Assembly: GCA_963696105.1 (NCBI GenBank)
Contig: CAVOIP010000002.1
Span: forward strand, 62,001 to 126,000
Length of the DNA stretch: 64,000 nt
Direction of reading: 5' to 3'
Source of the DNA: CAVRTM01 sp963696105
Lineage (GTDB): Bacteria > Actinomycetota > Actinomycetes > Actinomycetales > Dermatophilaceae
The position numbers and the translations under genes are program-made. Below, in pieces: positions 25,858-34,510 of the stretch (its first letter is position 1; each line of letters begins with the position of its first letter). Under the pieces are notes generated by a model. The model saw nothing but the letters and a program-made list of their open reading frames with translations. It made no database searches and had not been told where the DNA came from.

Positions 25858-27822
25858 TTACCTGTGACGGTAGCGGGCCCGAAGAAGACGCAGCACTCGC
25901 CCCAGCTCTCGTCGTGCAGGAACGAGACCCCGCGCGAGGAGGCTGCCCCGGACGACGGCCACCCAGCCCTCCGTGACACGCCTCGGCGCCGGGGACTGCG
26001 CGGAGCCGTCGGGTGGGGTCACCACCAGCCGGACCCGGCGTCTCGACACACTGGTCGACAGCTGCGTGGTCCGTGTGCGTCCGGCGAGCCTCACCGAAAG
26101 CTGCTCTCCGCCCGCGACGTCGGGCAGGACGAAGCGCAGGGCCGTGCCGGAGTCGGTGCGCACGACCTCAGCGGCCACGGTCCGGTCCCCGACGAGCACT
26201 TCGGCCGGCGCGGGACGCGGCCCGGCCACCGCCGTTCCCTCGAGGTCGATCTGGACCGGGTCCCCGACGACGCCGCTGGTCCGGGGCGGCACCAGGCGAG
26301 AGCTCGCGACCAGTCCACGCTTGCTCCCGTCGCGGTCCAGGCTCAGCAGGCCCCCGGCGTTGTCATAGAACACCGCCACCTCGTCGCGACGCGGCAGCAG
26401 CAGGTCGGGGAACCCCGTCGAGCTGAGCAGCCGGCTGGGGGCGGGGCCACCGAGGTCAACGCGCAGGCCGAAGTCCCACATCTGCTCGTCCAGCGGCCGA
26501 CCGAAGAGGGCATGGTCCAGGTCGAGCACACCGCGGGCCGTGACTCGGAGGTGCGCGGTGTCCGGTGCCGCCGCCTCCAGCTCGGCCTCGGCGGCAGTCG
26601 GAAGGACCCACGGCACCCGCGAGGCCCGGCCGCGGGCGCACATGTCCACGCGAGGCTCGGCCCATCCCGAGACGTCGAGCGCGGTCGAGGACACCACTCG
26701 GGCGATCTCGGGGGGCAGCAGGCGTTGGATCCGGTCACCGTGTCGGCGCAGCTCGAGCGGCACGCCGTCCCGTTCGAGGACGCCCTCGGCCAGCACACTG
26801 ACGCGCCCGTCGGTCACCGACACGTCGCGCACGCGCGGTACCAGCGTGATTCCCCGGTCGGCTTCTGCGAGCTGGTGAAGCAGGTCGGTCCTCCCTGCTC
26901 GGAGCAGGTCGGCACGGCCCCGGTCCATCGGCCCCAGGGCGGCGTCCAGCCGTTCGGGGACGAGATCCTCGACCAGCCCCTCCAGCAAGGGAAGGCCGAT
27001 GGCCGTCACCGCCGCAGGCCGACTGAGCAGGCCGGGGCCGATCCACCCCAGGACGCGTGTCCGGTACCAGTGCCCCAGCAGCCAGTCCCGCGAGTCGGCG
27101 TCCAGGCCGGCCTCTCGGACGTGCGTCATGACCCGGCGAAGGTGTGACCACTGCTCCGCCGGGTCCCGGTCGAAGGTGCTGGAGCTGTCGGCCCCCGTCG
27201 CCACCCAGTGATACATCGGGTAGCTGGAGAGGGTGGCCACGCGGGGGTGGTGGGTGAAGACGTCGATGTTGAAGTAGACGTCCTCCCACAGCACACGCGC
27301 ACCTTCGATGAAGCGGATGCCGTGGTCGAGCAGGAACTGCCGCCGGTACAGCTTGTGCGGAGTCATCGGCAGGAGAGCGGCGACGTCCCCGGGCTCGTTG
27401 ACCGGCACGTCCTGCCTGAACGCGCTCATCCCCCACCACCAGCTGTGGGTACGCACCTCCTTGCCGTTCAGGACGTCCGCCTGGTTCTTCCTGGCGAAAG
27501 CACTCGCCCGCTCCAGCGACTCCGGGTAGAGCACGTCGTCGTGGTCGGCGAAGAGGACGTACTCCCCCTCGGCCAGCTCGAGCCCCGCGTTGCGCGGAGC
27601 ACACGGCCAACCCGAATGGGGGACGGCACTCACACGCATCCACGGTCGGGTTGCCGCCAGCGCCGTCAGCCGCTCCAGGGTGCCGTCGCCGGACCCGTCG
27701 TCCACGGCGATCAGCTCCAGATCGCCCGGTGCGAGGCTCTGGGCCTCGAGTGACTCGACCAGCCGGTCCAGTCCGGGGCCGGACCGGTAGGTAGCAACCA
27801 CAACGCTCACCTGGGGCGCCAT
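25858..27822 (-). CDS. Family 2 glycosyltransferase with long C-terminal domain
   Basis: A 654-residue protein. Residues 1-230 are a GT-A fold: VSVVVATYRSG at the N-terminus, VDDGSGDGT near 40, and FADHDDVLY near 88-95 supplying the metal-binding DxD. GARVLWEDVYFN near 170 fits the acceptor-side acidic motif. Residues 300-654 form a beta-rich region I do not recognise, with repeated patterns such as LRVTARGVLDL and LRVDLGG. Its role may be wall polymer (teichoic or galactan-like) synthesis, but this is not proven. ATG 27822 follows GGAAGGA. The frame stays open to 27963 but lacks a better start. Confidence 0.75.
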   Translation of the reverse strand: MAPQVSVVVATYRSGPGLDRLVESLEAQSLAPGDLELIAVDDGSGDGTLERLTALAATRPWMRVSAVPHSGWPCAPRNAGLELAEGEYVLFADHDDVLYPESLERASAFARKNQADVLNGKEVRTHSWWWGMSAFRQDVPVNEPGDVAALLPMTPHKLYRRQFLLDHGIRFIEGARVLWEDVYFNIDVFTHHPRVATLSSYPMYHWVATGADSSSTFDRDPAEQWSHLRRVMTHVREAGLDADSRDWLLGHWYRTRVLGWIGPGLLSRPAAVTAIGLPLLEGLVEDLVPERLDAALGPMDRGRADLLRAGRTDLLHQLAEADRGITLVPRVRDVSVTDGRVSVLAEGVLERDGVPLELRRHGDRIQRLLPPEIARVVSSTALDVSGWAEPRVDMCARGRASRVPWVLPTAAEAELEAAAPDTAHLRVTARGVLDLDHALFGRPLDEQMWDFGLRVDLGGPAPSRLLSSTGFPDLLLPRRDEVAVFYDNAGGLLSLDRDGSKRGLVASSRLVPPRTSGVVGDPVQIDLEGTAVAGPRPAPAEVLVGDRTVAAEVVRTDSGTALRFVLPDVAGGEQLSVRLAGRTRTTQLSTSVSRRRVRLVVTPPDGSAQSPAPRRVTEGWVAVVRGSLLARGLVPARRELGRVLRLLRARYRHR

Positions 27823-28063
27823 CACGCCGGTCCTTCCACTCGTGGATGCGACGAGGCATGGCTCGGCCCAGGCGCGCGGGCACATGCTACGACACCGGCT
27901 GCACAGCGGGCATGCCCAGCGAGCCCGCCCACCGGCCCAGTCCGGATCGGCGGCGGCAGGCACGTCCTGGCAACGGCTCCCGCCGTGCGGATGGTGTGTC
28001 CGGAGCGCCGACGGCGCCCGTCACACGACGATCTGCGGGGATCGCCTGTGGGAGAATCTGGAG

Positions 28064-29281
28064 GTGACTACCGCTACCGACCTGCGGTCCGGCCGCCCGG
28101 TCAACGCCCCCCTCCCCCTGCTGGTCCTCGGCGCCGGCCGGGACCTCGCCAGCGAGCGCGGCGTGGAGTGTCCCGGCGACCTGCCGGCGCCCTCCGACCC
28201 GGGTCTGGTCGAGCGGGCCCGCGCCGCCAGGGCGGCGCTGGGCGACCGGGTGTTCGTGCTCGGTCACCACTACCAGCGCGACGAGGTCATCGAGTTCGCC
28301 GACGTCACGGGCGACTCGTTCAAGCTGGCCAAGGAGGCTGCGGCGCGTCCGGACGCGCCGTACATCGTCTTCTGCGGTGTGCACTTCATGGCCGAGTCGG
28401 CCGACATCCTCACCAACGACCGGCAACAGGTGGTGCTGCCCGACCTGGCCGCCGGGTGCTCGATGGCCGACATGGCGGCGATCGCCCAGGTCGACGACGC
28501 GTGGGACGACCTGGTCGAGATGGGCGTCGCGGACGACGTCGTCCCCGTGACCTACATGAACTCCTCCGCGGCGATCAAGGCCTTCACCGGCCGCCACGGC
28601 GGCACGGTCTGCACCTCCAGCAACGCCGGCAAGGCGCTGCGGTGGGCCTTCGACCAGCGCGGCGGCCTCGACGGGACCGGCAAGGTGCTGTTCCTGCCCG
28701 ACCAGCACCTCGGGCGCAACACCGCCGTCCGCGACCTCGGGCTCAGCCTGGAGGACTGCGTCGTGTTCGACCCGCACCGGCCGAACGGCGGCCTGACCCG
28801 CGAGCAGGTGCGGCGCGCCCGGGTGATCCTGTGGCGCGGGCACTGCTCCGTGCACGGCCGGTTCAGCCTTGACGCGGTCGAGGCCGCGCGGCGGGAGATC
28901 CCGGGTGTGCGCGTGATCGTGCACCCCGAGTGCCGGTACGACGTCGTGCAGGCCGCCGACGAGGTCGGCTCGACCGAGAAGATCATCCAGACCGTCGCGG
29001 CGGCGCCGGACGGCACCGCGTGGGCGGTCGGCACCGAGCTGAACCTCGTCAAGCGCCTGGCGGGGATGTTCCCCCGTCAGCGGATCGTGTTCCTGGAGAA
29101 GAACGTCTGCTACTGCTCCACGATGAACCGGATCGACCTGCCGCACCTGGTCTGGTCGCTGGAGTCGCTGGTGCAGGGCCGGGTGGTCAACCAGATCACG
29201 GTGGACCCCGAGGTGGCGCGCTGGGCCCGCGTGGCCCTCGACCAGATGCTCGCCCTGCCCGGCGAGACCAGCAAGGACTGA
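28064..29281 (+). CDS. nadA: Quinolinate synthase
   Basis: A 405-residue 4Fe-4S enzyme that condenses iminoaspartate with dihydroxyacetone phosphate to quinolinate in NAD synthesis. LGHHYQRDEVIEFAD near 62-76 binds substrate. Cluster cysteines are in FCGVHFMAES near 105, GHCSVHGRF near 265 and NVCYCSTMNR near 347. TSSNAGKAL near 184 is also typical. GTG at 28064 is preceded by GGAG at a spacing of 9; the longer open frame to 27842 lacks similarity. nadB and nadC are not adjacent, unlike in many actinobacteria. Confidence 0.95.
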   Translation: MTTATDLRSGRPVNAPLPLLVLGAGRDLASERGVECPGDLPAPSDPGLVERARAARAALGDRVFVLGHHYQRDEVIEFADVTGDSFKLAKEAAARPDAPYIVFCGVHFMAESADILTNDRQQVVLPDLAAGCSMADMAAIAQVDDAWDDLVEMGVADDVVPVTYMNSSAAIKAFTGRHGGTVCTSSNAGKALRWAFDQRGGLDGTGKVLFLPDQHLGRNTAVRDLGLSLEDCVVFDPHRPNGGLTREQVRRARVILWRGHCSVHGRFSLDAVEAARREIPGVRVIVHPECRYDVVQAADEVGSTEKIIQTVAAAPDGTAWAVGTELNLVKRLAGMFPRQRIVFLEKNVCYCSTMNRIDLPHLVWSLESLVQGRVVNQITVDPEVARWARVALDQMLALPGETSKD

Positions 29282-29289
29282 GCACGCCG

Positions 29290-29317
29290 GGGCTCCCACC
29301 CTCGTCGGTGGGAGCCC
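29290..29317. terminator. Bidirectional terminator between nadA and the M20 peptidase gene
   Basis: An 11-base stem (29290-29300 with 29307-29317) and 6-base loop lies between the two convergent genes, 9 bases after the nadA stop. Confidence 0.75.
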
Positions 29318-29329
29318 GGCGGGTGCGCC

Positions 29330-30694
29330 TCAGCGCGGCAGCGAGCCCAGCCGCTCGAGCAGCACTGCCTCGGCCACGCAGACCCGCTCGAACTCGCCGA
29401 GATGCAGGCTCTCGTTGGCGCCGTGGGCCCGCGTGTCGGGATCCTCGACGCCGGTGACCAGGATGGCGGCGTCGGGGAACCGCTCGGCGAACGCCGCCAC
29501 GAACGGGATCGACCCGCCGACGCCGATGTCGACCGGCGGCACCCCCCAGGCGTCGGCGAACGCGGCGCGTGCCGCGTCGTAGACCGGGCCCTGCGCGTCG
29601 GCGGAGAACCCCGCGCCCTCGTCGTCGAGGTGCACGTCGACCTGGACACCCCACGGGGCGTGCGCGCGCAGGTGCTCCTCCAGCAGCCGGAACGCCTCGC
29701 GCGGGTCCTCGTCGGGGGCGAGGCGCACGGAGACCTTGGCGGCCGCGGACGGCACCAGCGTGTTGGAGGAGGTGGCCACCGAGGGCGCGTCGATGCCGAT
29801 CGTGGTGATCGAGGGCTTGGTCCAGAGCCGCGACAGCAGCGAGCCGCTGCCGATGGTCTGCACCCCGTCCAGGAGCCCGGAGTCGGCGCGCAGCTGCTCC
29901 TCGGAGAACTCCAGGTCGGCGGCCTCGCCCGACCTCAGCCCGGCGACCGCGACCTCGCCGTCGGCGTCGTGCAGCGAGGCGAGCGTGCGCACCAGGGCCG
30001 TGATGGCATCGGGTACGGCGCCGCCGAACATGCCGCTGTGGATGCCGTGGTCCAGGGCCCGGACGGTCAGGACGACCCGGATCATCCCGCGCAGGGTCGT
30101 GGTCAGCGCCGGCTCCCCCACCGCCCAGTTGGTCGAGTCGGCCAGCACGATCGCGTCGGCGCGCAGCTTCTCCCCGTGCCGCTCCAGGATCGTCGCGAGG
30201 CTGTCGGAGCCGATCTCCTCCTCGCCCTCGACGAAGACGGTGACCCCGACCGGCAGCTCGCCGCCGTGCGCGCGCAGGGCGGCGACGTGGGCCATGACCC
30301 CGGCCTTGTCGTCGGCGACGCCGCGGGCGTAGACCCGGCCGTCCCGCTCGGTCGGCTCGAACGGCGGGGTGTCCCAGTCCTTCGCGTCACCGGGCGGCTG
30401 CACGTCGTGGTGGGCGTAGAGCAGGACGGTGGGGGCGCCGGCCGGGCCGTCCACGTGCCCGATCACCGCCGGGCGCCCGCCCTCGCGGACGACCTCGACC
30501 GCCAGGCCCTCGGCGCGCAGCAGCTCGGCCACCGCCGTGGCGCTCGCCTCGACGTGACCCTGGTCGAACGCGTCCAGCGACACGCTCGGGATGCGGGTGA
30601 GGGTCTCGAGGTCGGCGCGGATGTCGGGCATCAGGGCCTGCACGCGGTGCTGCAGGGCGGCCAGTCGGTCAGGGGCGAGGGCGTCGTCGGTCAC
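29330..30694 (-). CDS. M20 family metallopeptidase (dipeptidase)
   Basis: A 454-residue two-zinc exopeptidase. Metal and catalytic residues are visible: H95 or H96 and D98 in YAHHDVQPPG, D128/D129 in GVADDKAG, E159/E160 in VEGEEEIGS, with the dimerisation lid domain around 240-330 (HSGMFGGAVPDA) and a final His in ESLHLGEFE. It belongs to the CNDP/DapE-like dipeptidases. GTG at 30694 is chosen because TACGCT lies 7 bases upstream; the frame continues upstream without support. It is divergent from the DUF3043 gene. Confidence 0.88.
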   Translation of the reverse strand: MTDDALAPDRLAALQHRVQALMPDIRADLETLTRIPSVSLDAFDQGHVEASATAVAELLRAEGLAVEVVREGGRPAVIGHVDGPAGAPTVLLYAHHDVQPPGDAKDWDTPPFEPTERDGRVYARGVADDKAGVMAHVAALRAHGGELPVGVTVFVEGEEEIGSDSLATILERHGEKLRADAIVLADSTNWAVGEPALTTTLRGMIRVVLTVRALDHGIHSGMFGGAVPDAITALVRTLASLHDADGEVAVAGLRSGEAADLEFSEEQLRADSGLLDGVQTIGSGSLLSRLWTKPSITTIGIDAPSVATSSNTLVPSAAAKVSVRLAPDEDPREAFRLLEEHLRAHAPWGVQVDVHLDDEGAGFSADAQGPVYDAARAAFADAWGVPPVDIGVGGSIPFVAAFAERFPDAAILVTGVEDPDTRAHGANESLHLGEFERVCVAEAVLLERLGSLPR

Positions 30695-30701
30695 GCCCGC
30701 G

Positions 30702-30707
30702 AGCGTA
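30702..30707 (-). promoter_or_regulatory. -10 element TACGCT of a leaderless promoter
   Basis: TACGCT on the minus strand lies 7 bases upstream of the GTG at 30694 of the M20 peptidase gene. Confidence 0.45.
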
Positions 30708-30796
30708 CCCACCGCCTCGGCGGGACCGGCGCCCCGTGCGGGGCCGCGGCCGGTGCGCGCGACCTGCGCGATGCCCACGATCGGCGCGCCACGACA

Positions 30797-30802
30797 TACA
30801 GT
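30797..30802 (+). promoter_or_regulatory. -10 element TACAGT of a leaderless promoter
   Basis: TACAGT lies 7 bases upstream of the GTG at 30810. It fixes the start of the DUF3043 gene, whose frame is open further upstream. Confidence 0.5.
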
Positions 30803-30809
30803 GTGGATC

Positions 30810-31391
30810 GTGTTAGGACGCAAGAAGGCCGCCGAGCCCGCCGTGACCGTGCAGGACCGCGTCGAGCGGGCGGGGGCCAAGAACCGGCCCACCCCCAGCC
30901 GCCGGGAGCAGGAGGCCGCGCGCAAGCGTCCCCTCGTGCCGACGGACCGCAAGGCCGCCGGCAGGTCCGACCGCGAGGCCAACCGGCTCGCCCGCCTCAA
31001 GCAGCGCGAGGCGATGATGAGCGGCGACGAGGCCAACCTGCCGCTGCGCGACAAGGGCCCGGCCAAGCGGTTCATCCGCGACTACGTCGACGCGCGCTGG
31101 AACGTCGGCGAGTTCATGCTCCCCGTGATGGTCCTGGTGCTCGTGCTGACGTTCCTCGGGAACCGCTTTCCGTGGGCGCTGATGCTGGTCTTCATCCTCG
31201 TCTACGGCCTCATCCTCGCCGGTGTCATCGACGCGTTCTTCATGTGGCGCCGGCTGCGGGCCAAGCTCGTCGCCAAGTTCGGCGGGGAGCCGCCCCGCGG
31301 TGGCGCGTGGTACGCCGTGACCCGCGCCTTCCAGATGCGCCGCTCCCGGCTGCCGCGCCCGCAGGTCGCCCGCGGGGCCACGCCCAGCTGA
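30810..31391 (+). CDS. DUF3043 family membrane protein
   Basis: A 193-residue actinobacterial protein. The first 90 residues are highly charged (GRKKAAEP, then RREQEAARKRPL), followed by RDYVDARWNVGEFMLP, the family signature. Two membrane helices lie near residues 108-124 and 128-146. A basic tail ends the protein. The function is unknown. GTG at 30810 is set by the TACAGT box. Confidence 0.85.
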   Translation: MLGRKKAAEPAVTVQDRVERAGAKNRPTPSRREQEAARKRPLVPTDRKAAGRSDREANRLARLKQREAMMSGDEANLPLRDKGPAKRFIRDYVDARWNVGEFMLPVMVLVLVLTFLGNRFPWALMLVFILVYGLILAGVIDAFFMWRRLRAKLVAKFGGEPPRGGAWYAVTRAFQMRRSRLPRPQVARGATPS

Positions 31392-31498
31392 GCCCGGGCA
31401 CGTGGGCACGGCCGGGTGAGCACGGCCGGCCGAGCGCCCCTGGTGTGCACCGGCTGAGCACCGGGTGGCTCGGGACCGGCCCGGCTCGGCCGCACCGG

Positions 31499-32856
31499 TC
31501 AGTCGGCCAGCGCCGAGACCGCCTCCTCGAACGCCCACAGGTGCGTCGCCACGTCCGCGACGCTGGTGGCCGGCGACATCAGCGCCATGTTGTGGAACGG
31601 GGTCAGCAGCACGCCCCGGTTGGCCAGGGCGATGTGCAGGTAGTCGTCGAGCTCGGCGTCGTGCGGCCGCAGCGACTGCGTGCCGTTCGTCGGCGGCTGC
31701 GGCGTGAAGCGGTACTCCGCCCGCGCGCCGAGCTGGCTGACATCGACCACGGCAGCCCGTACGCCGCGATGATCGCCGCACGCCGTCGGCGAACTCGTCG
31801 CCAGCTGCGATCATCGTGCTCGAACGCCGCGTCGGTGAGCACCTCCTCCAGCGTGGCGCGCATCGCGGCCATCGACAGCGCGTTGCCGGCCATGGTGCCG
31901 CCGACCCCGCCCATGTCGACCAGGTCGAGGTCGTCGCGGGCCAGGACCCGGTCGGCGAACTCGGCCGACATCCCGTAGGCGCCGGCCGGGATGCCGCCGC
32001 CGATCGCCTTGCCGATGACGAGGAGGTCCGGCTCCAGGCCCCACGCGCGCGTCGCGCCGCCGGGGCCGGCGGAGAACGTGTGGGTCTCGTCGTTGATCAG
32101 CAGCACCCCGTGGCGACGGGTCAGCTCGCGCACGCCCTCCAGGTAGCCCGGCTCGGGCAGCACGATGCCGATGTTGGTCAGCGCCGGCTCCATCAGCACC
32201 GCGGCCACGTCGCCGTGCGCGAGCTCGCGCTCCAAGCCCTCCAGGTCGTTGAACTCGGCGACCCGGCTGGTCTGCGTCACGTCGTACGGCGCGCCGACGT
32301 TGCCCTCGCGGCTGCGCGCCTCGACCGTCCGGACCCGACCACGATCAGCGACTCGTCGACCGAGCCGTGGTAGCAGTAGCTGTTGACCAGGATCTTCGGC
32401 CGGCCGGTGACCGCGCGCACGATCCGGATCGCCCACCGGTTGGCGTCGGTGGCGGTCAGCGCGAAGCTCCACCGGGGCAGCCCGAACCGGCGGGTCAGCT
32501 CGGCGCCGACCCACTCGGCGTCCTCGGTCGGCAGCATCGCGGTCGCCCCGCCCAGCTCGCCGAACCGGCGCTGCACCGCGCCGACGACCGGCTCCGGGGA
32601 GTGCCCGGCCATCGCGGCGGTGTCGCCGAGGCGAGAAGTCGACGTAGTCGTGGCCGTCGAGGTCGCGCACACCGGCGCCCCGCGCGGAGTCGAGGTAGAG
32701 CGGGAACGCGCCGGCCCGCTTGTTCATCCACGTCATCGGCACCCGGCCGAACAGGTGCTCGGCAGACGCGAACGCCTTGGCGGACAAGGGATTTCGCTGG
32801 ACGTAGTCCGTGCGCTCGCGCTCCAGCAGCTCGGCGAGCCGGCCGCGGTCGACCAT
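31499..32856 (-). pseudogene. Class-III aminotransferase (glutamate-1-semialdehyde-aminomutase-like), frameshifted
   Basis: Joined frames give a PLP enzyme of about 450 residues. The N-terminus is MVDRGRLAELLERERTDYVQ from ATG 32856 (GGAGG 8 bases upstream). Then come LGDTAAMAGHSPEPV, TATDANRWAIRIVRA and ILVNSYCYHGSVDES, then LLINDETHTFSAGPGG with the Asp that contacts PLP, LLVIGKAIGGGIPAGAYG with the PLP lysine, and VGGTMAGNALSMAA. Frame changes are near 32635, 32340 and 31780. It resembles a separate actinobacterial branch, not HemL of tetrapyrrole synthesis; the substrate is unknown. It precedes no hem gene. Confidence 0.82.
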
Positions 32857-32894
32857 GGGGAACCTCCGTTCCGGCCCGGGCGGGGCCTGGCGTG

Positions 32895-34274
32895 TCAGGC
32901 CTGCGCCTGAGCGTCCTCGGCGTCGGCCGACAGGTCCGCGAACGCCTGGGGCGTGCGGGTGACGGCATACGTGGCGAAGTACATCTGGCGCACCGAGCCG
33001 TCGTCGCCGCGGACGACCTCGAGCAGCTCGCCGCGCTCGCGTCCCTGGACGGCCCGGAACCGGTCGGCGGCCTCGCGCTCGAAGCGCGTCTCCCCCAGTC
33101 CGCCGGCGCCGGGCAGGCGAGCCCACAGCTGGTTGTCGCGCACCTCCAGGACGAGCTCCTCCCCCTCGGACCACCAGCTGCCGAGGAGCCCGGCGAGGTC
33201 GGGCTGCGGCTGCGAGGGCGTCCACAGCTGGGCGAGGGCCGGCTCGGCGTCGAGCACCGCCGTCACCAGCTGCGTCGCGAGCGCGACCGTCTCGGCGCCG
33301 GCCGAGCTGTTGCTGAACACCACGGCGCCGACCCGGTCGGCCCGGCGGACCCGCAGGCCGGCGAGGAAGCCCGGCATCGCGCCGCCGTGACCGGCCAGCA
33401 CCCGCTCCCCGACGCGCTGGAGGTCGAAGCCCAGCCCGTAGGCGCGGCACCAGCCGTCGACGTCGGTCATGATCAGCGGCCGGCACATCTCCTCGACCGT
33501 GTCGGGGCTGAGCACCTCGGCCACCGGGTCGGCCACGAAGCTGGCGTAACGGCCCAGGTCGGCGACAGTGCTCCAGAGCCCGCCCAACGCAGCCGTGGCG
33601 CGCAGGTCGAACCGCGGCTCGGGCGTGACGGTGCCGGCGTGCGGGTGCACGAGGTAGCCCAGGGCCCGGCTGTCCTCGTCCGGGGCCAGTCCGGTGTGCC
33701 GCATCTCCAGCGGGGCGAGGATCCGCTCGGTGACGGTCTCCTCCCAGCTGCGCTTCTCCAGCCGCTCGACGATCTGGCCGAGCAGCGCGTAGGCGAGGTT
33801 GGAGTAGTGGAAGGCGAAGTGCGGGGGCAGGACCCGCTCGGCGTCCTCGAGCTCGCGCAGCAGCCGCTCCTGGTCCGGCGCCTCGAGGTTCTCCCAGATG
33901 CGGCCCACCGGCTCGCGCTGCAGGCCCGAGGCGTGCGCCAGCATCTGCCGGATCGTCACCGCGCCGTGCCGGGTGCCGGGCAGGTAGGTGTCGAGCCGGT
34001 CGTCCAGGGCCAGCCGGCCCTCGTCCCGCAGCGCCATGATGAGCACGGCGGTGAAGGTCTTGGTGATCGAGCCGATCATGTACTGCGTGTCGTCGCCGGG
34101 TGCCACGGCGCCCTCGACCCGGGCGGAGCCCACGTGGCCGGACCACAGGAGCCGCCCGTCGCGCATGACGCCGGCGCTGACCGCCGGCGAGCGCCAGTCC
34201 CGCTGGGCGGCGCGCAGCCGACGTTCCAGCTCGCGGACCACGCCGGCGGACAGGTCGCCCGTCGCGGCGCTCAC
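32895..34274 (-). CDS. Serine hydrolase, class C beta-lactamase/PBP-like
   Basis: A 459-residue serine hydrolase. S69-I-T-K72 is the catalytic SxxK, Y157-S-N159 the second motif and HGG at 296-298 the third. These define the class C beta-lactamase/DD-peptidase/esterase superfamily. About 110 residues at the C-terminus form an extra domain (LVLEVRDNQLWARLP), as in esterases of this group. No signal peptide is visible, so it is probably cytoplasmic and not a resistance enzyme. GTG 34274 overlaps the stop of the upstream small gene (GTGA). The aminotransferase gene follows 38 bases downstream. Confidence 0.85.
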   Translation of the reverse strand: MSAATGDLSAGVVRELERRLRAAQRDWRSPAVSAGVMRDGRLLWSGHVGSARVEGAVAPGDDTQYMIGSITKTFTAVLIMALRDEGRLALDDRLDTYLPGTRHGAVTIRQMLAHASGLQREPVGRIWENLEAPDQERLLRELEDAERVLPPHFAFHYSNLAYALLGQIVERLEKRSWEETVTERILAPLEMRHTGLAPDEDSRALGYLVHPHAGTVTPEPRFDLRATAALGGLWSTVADLGRYASFVADPVAEVLSPDTVEEMCRPLIMTDVDGWCRAYGLGFDLQRVGERVLAGHGGAMPGFLAGLRVRRADRVGAVVFSNSSAGAETVALATQLVTAVLDAEPALAQLWTPSQPQPDLAGLLGSWWSEGEELVLEVRDNQLWARLPGAGGLGETRFEREAADRFRAVQGRERGELLEVVRGDDGSVRQMYFATYAVTRTPQAFADLSADAEDAQAQA

Positions 34275-34486
34275 TCGGACGGCCGCAGGCTCATCGGCCC
34301 GTAGACCTCGGTGTCGCCCTCGAGGAGGGTGACCGCCTCGACGCCCTGCGCGGCGAGACGGTGCCACTCCTCCCCCAGCCAGCTCTCGGCCTCGCCCTGG
34401 GAAGGGAAGGCGCCGGCGGGCAGCTCACCGCCGGTCATCGGCGCGCCGTCGGCGTCGAGGTAGGTCCAGGTCCAGGAAGCGCTCAT
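34271..34486 (-). CDS. Small conserved actinobacterial protein
   Basis: A 71-residue acidic protein with SWTWTYLDADG at the start, FPSQGEAESWLGEEW in the middle and YGPMSL at the end. The pattern is a recurrent actinobacterial small protein of unknown function. Its stop overlaps the start of the serine hydrolase gene, and TACAGT lies 6 bases upstream of its ATG. Confidence 0.75.
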   Translation of the reverse strand: MSASWTWTYLDADGAPMTGGELPAGAFPSQGEAESWLGEEWHRLAAQGVEAVTLLEGDTEVYGPMSLRPSE

Positions 34487-34492
34487 GGCGTC

Positions 34493-34498
34493 ACTGTA
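34493..34498 (-). promoter_or_regulatory. -10 element TACAGT of a leaderless promoter
   Basis: TACAGT on the minus strand lies 6 bases upstream of the ATG at 34486. It would drive the small protein, the serine hydrolase and perhaps the aminotransferase. Confidence 0.5.
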
Positions 34499-34510
34499 GC
34501 CAGCAGCGGC

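Noticed and set aside
23917..27147. A 1076-codon frame on the plus strand over the glycerate kinase, phosphoesterase and glycosyltransferase genes
   Set aside because: Low-complexity sequence rich in Arg, Gly, Gln and His, covering three recognisable genes on the minus strand; a GC artefact.
31499..32856. HemL (glutamate-1-semialdehyde aminomutase of heme synthesis)
   Set aside because: Only the general class-III fold agrees; N-terminal and substrate-side motifs belong to another branch and no hem genes are adjacent.
32895..34274. Antibiotic-resistance class C beta-lactamase
   Set aside because: The SxxK, YxN and HGG motifs also occur in esterases and peptidases; there is no signal peptide and an extra C-terminal domain is present.
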